Of a stretch of 15,636 bases of DNA, positions 8,219-15,455 are shown one piece after another. Location: NCBI GenBank assembly GCA_002727535.1, contig PBXH01000053.1, positions 1-15,636 on the forward strand, read 5' to 3'. Numbering within the stretch: the stretch's first letter is position 1; every line of letters begins with the position of its first letter. The DNA comes from Gammaproteobacteria bacterium (GTDB lineage: Bacteria; Pseudomonadota; Gammaproteobacteria; Magnimaribacterales; TMED112). The position numbers were made by a program, and so were the translations under genes. The notes under the pieces were generated by a model. It was given only the letters and a program-made list of their open reading frames with translations, searched no databases and had not been told where the DNA came from.

Positions 8219-11200
8219 ATGAAAAAAATTCTTTTATCGCTCAGTCTAGCGATATTTTCGTTTTATGCGATATCCCAAGTTGATGTCCGATCAGGTATCA
8301 AGGGATACGTGACCGATTCTTCAGGTCCTGTTTCAGGGGCTGCAGTAGTCGTAGTATATGTACCAAATGGTTCTACCAGTAATGCACTTACAGGAGCAGA
8401 TGGTGAGTTTAGTTTTAATAACTTAGCACCCGGCGGTCCTTACAGCGTAACGGTAACTAAAGCAGGTTATTCTGATGCAAGCGCAACAGCTGTTTACACT
8501 AAGTTTAGTGAAGTATCCAGTGTTGACGTTTTTCTAGCAGCAGAATTTGAAGAAGTTGTTGTTAGCGCCTCCGCTCTTGAAAGTACCATTAGATTTGGGA
8601 ATGGAACTGTATTTGGTGAAGATGTAATTGATGGCATGCCATCATCAGATAGAGGTATTCAAGATGTTGCAGCATTAGACCCAAGGGTTGCTGTAGATCA
8701 ATCTGAAGACTTCTTCTCACTATCAGTTATGGGTAGTAACCCTAGAACAAATGATATTACCATTGACGGTGTTTCTGTTAATGATGCATTTGGTCTTAAT
8801 GATAGTGGTCAACCAACATTGAGAAACTCATTCTCAATTGAAACTGTTAAGCAGATTTCAGTTGATATTGCTCCATTTGATGCTTCTAGAGGAGGCTTTG
8901 TTAGTGGTAGTGTGAATGCTGTTACAAAATCTGGAACAAATGAACTTGAAGGTGACTTCTATGTTTATAACAGAAATGAAGACATGGTTGGGGATGACGC
9001 AAATGGAAATGAACCAGGTGTCTTTACAGAAGATACAATGGGCTTCAGTCTTGGCGGTCCAGTAGTGAAAGATAACGTTTTCTTCTACTTTAACTATGAA
9101 AAGTTTGAGCAAGTTTATCCAGCTTTTTATGGACCTGATGGAAGTGGAGCAACACTAGAAGCTTACTATGTAACTCAAGCTCTAGTGGATAGGGTTAGAG
9201 CATCAGCTCAAAGCTTATATGGTTTTGATCCAGGTACTTACGATACAGAACAAAACAATGTTTCAGAGAATACGTTTGTTAAGTTGAACTGGCTTCTGAA
9301 TGATGATCATGAAGTTGAAGTTTCTTACATCGATACTACGTCAAACTTGGTTAAAGTAAGAGGGCAACCACCTTATGGTTTCTCACTAGACAGCCAATGG
9401 TACGACGATAAGCAAGGTGTAGAAGTAATGACTTCAAAGTTATTCAGTAACTGGAGTGATAAGTTTTCTACTCAGATAGTTATGTCAACTAGAACACAAA
9501 CAGATAATCAAGATCCTTATAGAGGAGATAACTTCCCATCAGTGGCTATTGCTATAAATAATGCAGATGGAAGTTGTACTGGAAGTTCAAACTGTACTAA
9601 CCCATTTAGAACTATTTGGGGTTCAGCAAGATCTGGTCAGTACGAAACTCTAAGAATTGGACAAGATCAATTCAGATACAACAATGAACTTAAGGTTGAA
9701 TCAGAAGCATTCTCATTTAAAGGTTTTTATGCACTTAGTGCTAATCACGACCTAAGCTTTGGTTATGAAATGACTGAAGATGACATTTATAACTCATTTA
9801 GAGTTTGTGGTGGTGGTTGTTATGGTTTCTCAGGCATAGATCAATTTGAAGCAGGTACTCCTACTTACTACCTATTAGAAGGTGGTGTTGGTGGTGTCAT
9901 TAACGGTGATGCTGTTAATTGGGTACTTGAGAAAGAGACTATGTATTTCCAAGATGATTGGAGAGTAAACGATAAATTAAATCTTTTAATGGGTGTTAGA
10001 GTTGATAACACTACAACTAATAATACGCCTAATGCTAACGCTGATTATTTTGCAGCTACAGGCTACAGAACTGACGTTGGAATTGATGACCAAGTAGTTC
10101 AACCAAGATTTGGTTGGGATTATGATGCTACTGACATGTTTATGGATTACTTCTTAGGTGGTAGAACATATGATTGGCTGCCTATAGAATCTGTTCAAAT
10201 GCGTGGTGGTTATGGTCTATTTGTAGGTAGATTACCAAGCGTTTGGGTTTCAAACTCATGGAGTAATGATGGTGGAGTCAATAAAGCTGAATTTGAAGCT
10301 TTCACATTTAGTGGACAACCTATCGACGGTGTTATGTTTGATCCTAATTCTAATGATCAGAGTAGAGCTACAAGACTTTCATCTTCAGCTGGTGGTGATG
10401 TTAATTCACTAGACTCTGATTTTGGTCTTCCTTCATCATGGAGATTTGCTCTTGCATTTGATATTGACCTAGCAAATGGTTGGTTCTATGGAGTTGAATT
10501 TAATCATGATGATGTTGATAGAGCTTTTGCTTATATCGACCCAGCATTAGAAGGTAATGTTGCAGGTACTCTACCAGATGGTAGAACTTACTATAACAAT
10601 AGTGAAGGAGATCTTCACACAACTTGGACAGACAAAGGTCAAACAAGATCATGGTCTCACAAGTTGTCAAAATCTTTCTTAGATGACAAGCTAAAAATGT
10701 ATGTTTCTTACTCAAATACTGATGCAAGAGATGTATTCGCAGCAGGTTCATCTACTCAAGGTTCAAACTATGGTAAGTATGCAACATGTAATAACCAGTT
10801 CTATCCAAATCTTTGTACAAAACCTTCTCTATGGGGAAGAGATGAAAGATGGGTTGGAACTTTAGATTACACAGCAGAAATCTTTGGTGCTGAGAACCCA
10901 ACTAGATTTTACTTATTCTGGAAGAGAGAATCTGGAAGAAGATTTAGTTATACCTATGACGACAATATCATAGGCGATGGTTATAGAGATGAAAGAGACC
11001 TATGGTACGTTCCAACTGGTCCAGGAGATCCTCTAGTATCATTTAGTGATGATACAGGAGATGCATTCTATGCTTATGTAGATAAGTATTTAAGTTCTTA
11101 TAAAGGTCAAGTAGCTCCGGCTAATGGCTTTATGGCTCCTTGGATAACAAGAATGGATCTTAAGATCACTCAAGAACTAGCTTTACCTCAAGGAAACTTG

Positions 11201-11440
11201 TTAGGTGATACTAAGGCAGAGCTGTTCCTTGATATCTATAACTTTGGAAACCTATTAGACGAAGATAACGGTCAAATTTATGACGCTGGTTATCTTGGTG
11301 TAACAAAGAGTATGGACGTAGACATCGTTGATGGTGCATACGTTTACTCAAACTTTGATGATGGACATCTACGTTACAGAAACGGTGCTAGATTTGTCTC
11401 ATCATGGAAGATGATGCTCGGGTTTAAACTAAGTTTCTAA
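8219..11440 (+). CDS. Oar-like TonB-dependent outer-membrane receptor
   Basis: The 1,073-aa protein starts with a signal peptide (MKKILLSLSLAIFSFYAIS, 1-19). Next come a carboxypeptidase-regulatory-like Ig-type domain (about 25-107), a TonB-box-like EEVVVSAS (111-118), and a plug (about 120-240, with ITIDGVSVNDAFGLND and GGFVSGSVNAVTKSGTN). A large beta-barrel ends in KMMLGFKLSF with a C-terminal Phe, as expected for BAM-inserted barrels. The stretch TKSGTNELEGDFYVYNRNED followed by FSLGGPVVKDNVFFYFNYE is typical of Oar/OmpA-related receptors. Such receptors import large or scarce substrates across the outer membrane with TonB-ExbBD energy; the substrate here is unknown. Paired cysteines in loops (near CTGSSNC, CGGGC and CNNQFYPNLC) may form disulfides. 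It is apparently a single-gene transcript, with its own promoter region, Shine-Dalgarno and terminator. Confidence 0.92.
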   Translation: MKKILLSLSLAIFSFYAISQVDVRSGIKGYVTDSSGPVSGAAVVVVYVPNGSTSNALTGADGEFSFNNLAPGGPYSVTVTKAGYSDASATAVYTKFSEVSSVDVFLAAEFEEVVVSASALESTIRFGNGTVFGEDVIDGMPSSDRGIQDVAALDPRVAVDQSEDFFSLSVMGSNPRTNDITIDGVSVNDAFGLNDSGQPTLRNSFSIETVKQISVDIAPFDASRGGFVSGSVNAVTKSGTNELEGDFYVYNRNEDMVGDDANGNEPGVFTEDTMGFSLGGPVVKDNVFFYFNYEKFEQVYPAFYGPDGSGATLEAYYVTQALVDRVRASAQSLYGFDPGTYDTEQNNVSENTFVKLNWLLNDDHEVEVSYIDTTSNLVKVRGQPPYGFSLDSQWYDDKQGVEVMTSKLFSNWSDKFSTQIVMSTRTQTDNQDPYRGDNFPSVAIAINNADGSCTGSSNCTNPFRTIWGSARSGQYETLRIGQDQFRYNNELKVESEAFSFKGFYALSANHDLSFGYEMTEDDIYNSFRVCGGGCYGFSGIDQFEAGTPTYYLLEGGVGGVINGDAVNWVLEKETMYFQDDWRVNDKLNLLMGVRVDNTTTNNTPNANADYFAATGYRTDVGIDDQVVQPRFGWDYDATDMFMDYFLGGRTYDWLPIESVQMRGGYGLFVGRLPSVWVSNSWSNDGGVNKAEFEAFTFSGQPIDGVMFDPNSNDQSRATRLSSSAGGDVNSLDSDFGLPSSWRFALAFDIDLANGWFYGVEFNHDDVDRAFAYIDPALEGNVAGTLPDGRTYYNNSEGDLHTTWTDKGQTRSWSHKLSKSFLDDKLKMYVSYSNTDARDVFAAGSSTQGSNYGKYATCNNQFYPNLCTKPSLWGRDERWVGTLDYTAEIFGAENPTRFYLFWKRESGRRFSYTYDDNIIGDGYRDERDLWYVPTGPGDPLVSFSDDTGDAFYAYVDKYLSSYKGQVAPANGFMAPWITRMDLKITQELALPQGNLLGDTKAELFLDIYNFGNLLDEDNGQIYDAGYLGVTKSMDVDIVDGAYVYSNFDDGHLRYRNGARFVSSWKMMLGFKLSF

Positions 11441-11456
11441 TAGTAATTCGATATTT

Positions 11457-11487
11457 AAAAGGGTAGCTTCGGCTACCCTTTTTTTTT
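11457..11487 (+). terminator. Rho-independent terminator after the TonB-receptor gene
   Basis: A perfect stem GGGTAGC / GCTACCC (11461-11467 with 11472-11478) is closed by a TTCG loop, giving C(UUCG)G, an unusually stable tetraloop. Nine T's follow (11479-11487), and AAAA before the stem can pair with the first T's. It lies 17 nt after the receptor stop. Confidence 0.95.
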
Positions 11488-11512
11488 ACTCAAAATAAAT
11501 AACAGGTATAAT
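11485..11512 (+). promoter_or_regulatory. Promoter of the oxygenase-nucleoside transporter operon
   Basis: A consensus -10 TATAAT (11507-11512) is preceded, at 16-nt spacing, by TTTACT (11485-11490), which matches TTGACA at 4 of 6 positions and sits in the T-tract of the terminator. The ATG at 11518 begins 5 nt after the -10, so transcription should start at or next to the start codon. There is no room for a Shine-Dalgarno, which implies a leaderless mRNA. Confidence 0.65.
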
Positions 11513-11517
11513 GTGGA

Positions 11518-12381
11518 ATGCAAAAAATTCCTACTATTTCATTCAATGATCTAAAAGATAGAAATTCAGATGTATTAGAGTTTCTAACAAGAACATTAGA
11601 AAATAATGGCTTTTTTATCATTAATGACCATTCCATTGATAAAAATCTAATTGAGAAAGTATTTTCAGTGGCTGAAGATATATTTAGCCTTCCTTACGAA
11701 ACAAAATATAAGTATCACGTAAAAGGATCTAATGGCGCTAGAGGGTACACTCCTTATGGAATAGAGACTGCATTAAACGAGAAAGTTGCCGATCAAAAAG
11801 AGTTTTGGCATCAGGGTTCAACCACCAATAAAACTTTAATGCCTAATCTATACATGGATGAAGTTGAAGATTTTGATGTACTGGATACTTTGTATAGTGA
11901 ATTTGAAAAAATGGGTTCTGAAGTGCTTAAAGCTTTTAGTAACTTTGATATAGATTACAATGCTGATTTAGTTGATTCAGCTGTTGATGGCAATTCAATT
12001 CTTAGATTAATTCATTATCCTGCAACAGAAGGAGGTAATGAGCATCGAGCTAGAGCTCACAGTGATGTAAACCTTATTACTCTTTTAATCGGTGGTAATG
12101 AAGCAGGTCTAGAGGCTCAAGATAAACAAGGTAATTGGGTAGAATGTAGTTGTGATGTAGGTGAAATAATTTGCAATATAGGAGATATGCTTGAAATTAT
12201 GTCAAACGAGAAGCTTACAAGCACTCCTCATAGAGTAATTGCGAAGGGCAATGAAAATAAAGCAAGATATAGCATTCCATTCTTTTTACATCCAAGGCCA
12301 GAGATTGTTTTAAATAAAGAAGGGGATCTAACAGCTGAAATATTTTTAGACAAACGAGTTCAAGATATTAAACTTAAATAA
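11518..12381 (+). CDS. 2-oxoglutarate/Fe(II) oxygenase, isopenicillin N synthase-like family
   Basis: The 287-aa protein has the DIOX_N region at the start (VLEFLTRTLENNGFFIINDH) and the jelly-roll 2OG-FeII core. The iron ligands are H181 and D183 (AHSDVNLITLL) and H238 (STPHRVI); R250-x-S252 (ARYSIPFF) binds 2-oxoglutarate. All expected residues are present, so it should be active, coupling 2-oxoglutarate decarboxylation to substrate hydroxylation. The family includes ethylene-forming enzyme, thymine-7-hydroxylase and antibiotic synthases, so family membership does not give the substrate. The stop TAA is directly followed by the ATG of a nucleoside transporter, which favours a nucleoside or nucleobase substrate (inference). 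A consensus -10 ends 5 nt before its ATG. Confidence 0.88.
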   Translation: MQKIPTISFNDLKDRNSDVLEFLTRTLENNGFFIINDHSIDKNLIEKVFSVAEDIFSLPYETKYKYHVKGSNGARGYTPYGIETALNEKVADQKEFWHQGSTTNKTLMPNLYMDEVEDFDVLDTLYSEFEKMGSEVLKAFSNFDIDYNADLVDSAVDGNSILRLIHYPATEGGNEHRARAHSDVNLITLLIGGNEAGLEAQDKQGNWVECSCDVGEIICNIGDMLEIMSNEKLTSTPHRVIAKGNENKARYSIPFFLHPRPEIVLNKEGDLTAEIFLDKRVQDIKLK

Positions 12382-13590
12382 ATGTATTACTTACAAATTA
12401 TATTAGGCGCCATAATACTTACAGCCATTGCTGTACCACTTTCTAATAACTATAAGGCTATAAAAGTTAAAAATATTGTCGCTGCTATGGGTGCTATGGT
12501 TCTATTTGCTTTTATTCTGCTTAACCCTTATGTCGCAGGTTTTTTTGAAGTAATTAGTGCAGGTGTTGCAAAACTATCGTCTGCAACTGCTGAAGGGACT
12601 ACTTTTGTATTCGGAAGTTTATTTGAGAATAATCCCTTTGTTTTCGCTTTGAATGTTCTTCCTTTAATAATCGTAATGGCAAGCATTAGTGCTCTGTTAT
12701 GGCATTGGAGAATACTGCCATTAGTAATTAAAGGTTTTTCTTACGTTTGCGAAAAACTCTTTGGATTAGGTGGACCAATATCTTTTGGGGCTGCAGCTAA
12801 TATTTTTGTTGGCCAGGTAGAGGCCCCATTATTTGTAAGACCTTATCTATCAAAAATGAGTAAAAAAGAATTATTAATTTTGATGACAGCTGGTATGGCT
12901 ACAATTTCTGGATCAATAATGATTGCTTTATCTGAGGTATTGGTTAATCAATTTGAAGGCATAAATACAGTACAACACTTCTTAACAGCTTCCATATTAT
13001 CTGTGCCAGGAGCAATAATGTATGCCGAAATAATGTATCCATCTGAAGAGATCACGCATCAAATAGAGGACATAAAAGAAGAAAAAATATATTCAGGATC
13101 AATGGATGCTATCACCAAAGGAACTAAAGATGGTTTAAGCATAGCTGTAAATGTTGCTGCTATTCTAATCTCAGTTTTAGCTCTTGTATCAATAGTAGAT
13201 GGGATTCTTGGTTTGCTGTCTACAGATCTATCTTTACAGAAAATACTAGGTTACATTTTCACTCCTATTAGTTGGTTAATGGGTGTGCCTTGGTCAGAAG
13301 TTTCTGGTGCTGCTGAATTACTTGGCATAAAGATTGCTACTAATGAATTTGTTGCCTACATACAATTAGGAAGTTTAGATCCAGCATTATTTTCAGATAG
13401 AACAAAGGTAATCGTTCTTTATGCTCTCTGTGGTTTTGCTAACTTTTCAAGTGTAGGAATATTGATATCTGGAATAGGTTCTATGGCACCTGAAAGGATA
13501 CCAGACCTAATACAAGTATCTGGTAAAGCTTTAGTAGGAGCTACTTTAGCTTCATGCCTAACCGGATTAGTTGCTGGCTTATTTGTTTAG
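12382..13590 (+). CDS. Concentrative nucleoside transporter (CNT/NupC family)
   Basis: The 402-residue membrane protein matches the CNT family (NupC is 400 aa), which imports nucleosides with Na+ or H+. Signature blocks are GQVEAPLFVRPYL (144-156), NEFVAYIQLG (321-330) and CGFANFSSVGI (350-360), corresponding to the substrate loops of Vibrio CNT: Q145 and E147 to the base-binding residues, and E322, N354 and S357 to those at the ribose. The residue between Q and E, threonine in Vibrio CNT, is Val146 here. A variable cytoplasmic stretch (about 219-250) is acidic/Lys-rich. The ATG begins immediately after the oxygenase stop with no Shine-Dalgarno, so translation is probably coupled. Whether purine or pyrimidine nucleosides are carried cannot be told. 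Its stop interlocks with the tdk stop by 4 nt. Confidence 0.93.
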   Translation: MYYLQIILGAIILTAIAVPLSNNYKAIKVKNIVAAMGAMVLFAFILLNPYVAGFFEVISAGVAKLSSATAEGTTFVFGSLFENNPFVFALNVLPLIIVMASISALLWHWRILPLVIKGFSYVCEKLFGLGGPISFGAAANIFVGQVEAPLFVRPYLSKMSKKELLILMTAGMATISGSIMIALSEVLVNQFEGINTVQHFLTASILSVPGAIMYAEIMYPSEEITHQIEDIKEEKIYSGSMDAITKGTKDGLSIAVNVAAILISVLALVSIVDGILGLLSTDLSLQKILGYIFTPISWLMGVPWSEVSGAAELLGIKIATNEFVAYIQLGSLDPALFSDRTKVIVLYALCGFANFSSVGILISGIGSMAPERIPDLIQVSGKALVGATLASCLTGLVAGLFV

Positions 13591-14168
13591 ATAAGATTAG
13601 TTAATTTTCTGTAGTGCTTTCTGCAAAAAACCTTATATTTGTCGCCACCAATATCTATCTGTTGGCCTTCTGTGACTATCTTGCCATCTGTATATCTAGC
13701 TATCATGGTTGCTTTTCTTGCACAGCCTTCATACTCACAGATAGTCTTTAGTTCAACCAGAGTATCGGCATATGCCAATAAAGCTGCACTACCTGAAAAT
13801 AGATCGCCCCTGAAGTCTGTTCTAATGCCATAACACATGACAGGTATATTTAATTTGTCGCAGACTAAACACAATTCTTTTACTTGTTTGTTTGTTAAAA
13901 ATTGAGCTTCATCAACCAATATACAGGCTATTTTTTCATCTTTTTTATCAAGAAAATACTTATCAAATTCAAAAGATTCTTCAAATATATTCGCTTTTTT
14001 TTCTAAACCTAAACGAGAATGTATAGCGCCGTGATACATATCTGCATCTGCCTTAGGTGTAAAAAGGTAAGTTTTTAATCCTCGTACTTCGTAGTTGTGA
14101 TTTGATTGTAAGAGGGAGGTTGATTTCCCTGCATTCATAGTTGAATAATGAAAGTGTACTTTAGCCAA
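13587..14168 (-). CDS. tdk: Thymidine kinase
   Basis: The 193-aa type II thymidine kinase phosphorylates thymidine (and deoxyuridine) with ATP for salvage into dTTP. The P-loop region YSTMNAGKSTSLLQ (8-21), the Walker B-like VDEAQFLT (85-92, E87 the probable base), CYGIRTDFRGDLF (112-124), the lasso region and the zinc ligands C144, C149, C182 and H185 are all present. Compared with E. coli Tdk (205 aa) it lacks only the C-terminal tail. The initiation codon is TTG (14166-14168): the residues after it (AKVHFHYSTMNAGKS) align without offset to E. coli MAQLYFYYSAMNAGKS, so this unusual start is well supported. It lies 2 nt after the stop of a 38-aa membrane peptide on the same strand, indicating coupling. 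Its 3' end overlaps the CNT gene by 4 nt. Confidence 0.97.
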   Translation of the reverse strand: MAKVHFHYSTMNAGKSTSLLQSNHNYEVRGLKTYLFTPKADADMYHGAIHSRLGLEKKANIFEESFEFDKYFLDKKDEKIACILVDEAQFLTNKQVKELCLVCDKLNIPVMCYGIRTDFRGDLFSGSAALLAYADTLVELKTICEYEGCARKATMIARYTDGKIVTEGQQIDIGGDKYKVFCRKHYRKLTNLI

Positions 14169-14170
14169 AC

Positions 14171-14287
14171 CTATTCTTTATCCTTTTTAAATAGATTTTT
14201 AATAGAAATCCCTTTTGGTCTTGCTTCAAGAAAAATATAGATAGTAAAAAAGGCTAGGCTTGCTAGTAATACGTAAAGTCCATCCAT
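14171..14287 (-). CDS. 38-aa single-pass membrane peptide upstream of tdk
   Basis: The reverse-strand frame reads MDGLYVLLASLAFFTIYIFL, then a basic C-terminal tail EARPKGISIKNLFKKDKE, and ends at TAG (CTA 14171-14173), 2 nt before the TTG of tdk. One transmembrane helix (about residues 4-20) with a positively charged cytoplasmic end is predicted. An alternative ATG at 14293 (two more residues) is possible, but TACAAT (14294-14299, read on this strand) directly abuts that ATG and lies 6 nt before the 14287 ATG, favouring the latter. No family is recognised. Position and coupling suggest coexpression with tdk. Confidence 0.55.
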   Translation of the reverse strand: MDGLYVLLASLAFFTIYIFLEARPKGISIKNLFKKDKE

Positions 14288-14293
14288 GAGCAT

Positions 14294-14299
14294 ATTGTA
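14294..14299 (-). promoter_or_regulatory. Putative -10 element for the 38-aa peptide-tdk transcript
   Basis: On the reverse strand TACAAT ends 6 nt before the ATG at 14287, with only a weak -35 (TATGCA, 3 of 6) at 17-nt spacing. The spacing repeats that at several other genes in the window and predicts a leaderless start. Confidence 0.4.
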
Positions 14300-14361
14300 A
14301 ATGTTTTCGAATACTATGCATAAAAATTATTTCAATAAGTAGTTATTTTATTTCTATGAAG

Positions 14362-14367
14362 TAAAAT
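14362..14367 (+). promoter_or_regulatory. Putative -10 element for the nuclease-cupredoxin lipoprotein gene
   Basis: TAAAAT lies 7 nt before ATG 14375 and matches the -10 consensus at 5 of 6. It overlaps the alternative ATG at 14366, so if used it supports the later start. No clear -35 or Shine-Dalgarno is seen. Confidence 0.35.
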
Positions 14368-14374
14368 GTTTTTT

Positions 14375-15451
14375 ATGGGCATTAATAAGTTACTATCAAT
14401 TTTATTTACTATAGCCTTTGTAGCTGCTTGTGGAGGAGGAGGCGGTTCTTCTGCACCTGAGCCAGCACCGACACCAGCACCGACACCAGCGCCAACGCCA
14501 GCGCCAACGCCAGCACCGACACCATCAACTCTTTTTAATAGGGATATTTACATTGGGACTGTCAATGCAGATGAATATGATAGAGATGCGCAATACCCAA
14601 CCTGGGATGATACTGATAATGATTGCCTATCAAATAGGCATGAAATTTTGATAGCTCAACACGTTGATGATGATGCCTCTAATCCACTAGTTTATAGAGA
14701 AGATGGATGCCTTATTCTTACTGGTAAGTGGTATGACCCATATGATGACACTTATTATTACAGTGCATCAGATGTGCAGATTGATCATGTTGTTGCTCTG
14801 TTTGAAGCACATAATAGTGGTGCCTTTGCTTGGACATCAACTGAGAAAAGATATTTTGCAAATACAGGAGATAAATTTCCTGGGACTTTGCCTGAGACAT
14901 CGCATGAATTTCTTGCAGTAGGAGCAGCATCAAATCAATCAAAAAGCAGTTATGATCCAGTAGACTGGATGCCCAACAACACTAGTTTTCATTGCACCTA
15001 TTTAAAAAAATGGGTTGAAATTAAATACATTAATAATCTTTACTTTGATCAAGATGAATTTGATTTCATAAAAGGAGAGGAAGCTAATTGTGATGACTCT
15101 ATCTTGCCAGAGCTACCCCCAAATCCCGAAAGCACATATACAGTAACTGTCGTAAGCACTAGTAATGGTAACAAGTTCTATATCGATGGAGAGGCAAATA
15201 AAGAACTAACTCTTAAAAGAGGATCTGTATACGAATTTGATATCTCCGCTTTTGATGGCCACCCCTTTCGTATAAGTGATATGAATGATGGGACACACTC
15301 AGGCGGTGATATTTATAATGATGGAGTAACAATCAATACAGATACTCTCACGTGGCAAGTTCCAGATGATTTAGTCAATGACACTATGTACTACTTCTGC
15401 ACAGTCCATTCAGGCATGGCAGGTACTGGAAAGTTAAATATTGTTGATTAG
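14375..15451 (+). CDS. Lipoprotein with DUF1524 HNH-type nuclease and cupredoxin-like domains
   Basis: The 358-aa protein opens with a lipoprotein signal MGINKLLSILFTIAFVAAC (acylated Cys19), a glycine stretch and a (PAPT)5 linker (30-49). Residues about 55-235 match DUF1524/GmrSD C-terminal HNH-type nucleases: DTDNDCLSNRHEIL, GKWYDPYDD, VQIDHVVALFEAHNSGAFAW with catalytic-type D137-H138, AVGAASNQSKSSYDP, and CTYLKKWVEIKY. Residues about 254-358 form a cupredoxin-like domain with copper ligands His296 (DGHPFRI), Cys342, His345 and Met348 in YFCTVHSGM. The predicted product is an envelope-anchored protein carrying a nuclease and a copper-binding domain. Start 14375 is chosen over 14366 because MGINK is a normal leader and TAAAAT lies 7 nt upstream. 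Residue plus 19 is Gly, so sorting to the outer membrane is likely. Catalysis and metal binding are untested. Confidence 0.8.
   Translation: MGINKLLSILFTIAFVAACGGGGGSSAPEPAPTPAPTPAPTPAPTPAPTPSTLFNRDIYIGTVNADEYDRDAQYPTWDDTDNDCLSNRHEILIAQHVDDDASNPLVYREDGCLILTGKWYDPYDDTYYYSASDVQIDHVVALFEAHNSGAFAWTSTEKRYFANTGDKFPGTLPETSHEFLAVGAASNQSKSSYDPVDWMPNNTSFHCTYLKKWVEIKYINNLYFDQDEFDFIKGEEANCDDSILPELPPNPESTYTVTVVSTSNGNKFYIDGEANKELTLKRGSVYEFDISAFDGHPFRISDMNDGTHSGGDIYNDGVTINTDTLTWQVPDDLVNDTMYYFCTVHSGMAGTGKLNIVD
14462..14521 (+). repeat. Five 12-bp in-frame repeats coding (PAPT)5
   Basis: Five tandem 12-bp units occur in the order A-A-B-B-A, where A is CCAGCACCGACA and B is CCAGCGCCAACG; each encodes Pro-Ala-Pro-Thr. 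The tract is GC-rich against AT-rich surroundings and forms the flexible linker after the lipoprotein anchor. Because units are multiples of 3, copy-number change would lengthen or shorten the linker without a frameshift. Confidence 0.95.
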
Positions 15452-15455
15452 ATAG

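Noticed and set aside
14315..14322. Palindrome TATGCATA in the tdk/lipoprotein divergent region
   Set aside because: An 8-bp palindrome is expected by chance in AT-rich DNA and has no second copy nearby.
14355..14360. TATGAA as a -10 for the ATG at 14366
   Set aside because: It is a poorer match to consensus than TAAAAT at 14362, which fits the better-supported start at 14375.
14430..14651. His/Gln/Arg-rich open frame overlapping the lipoprotein gene in another frame
   Set aside because: The His/Gln/Arg runs come from reading the 12-bp repeats in a shifted frame; the lipoprotein frame has clear domains.
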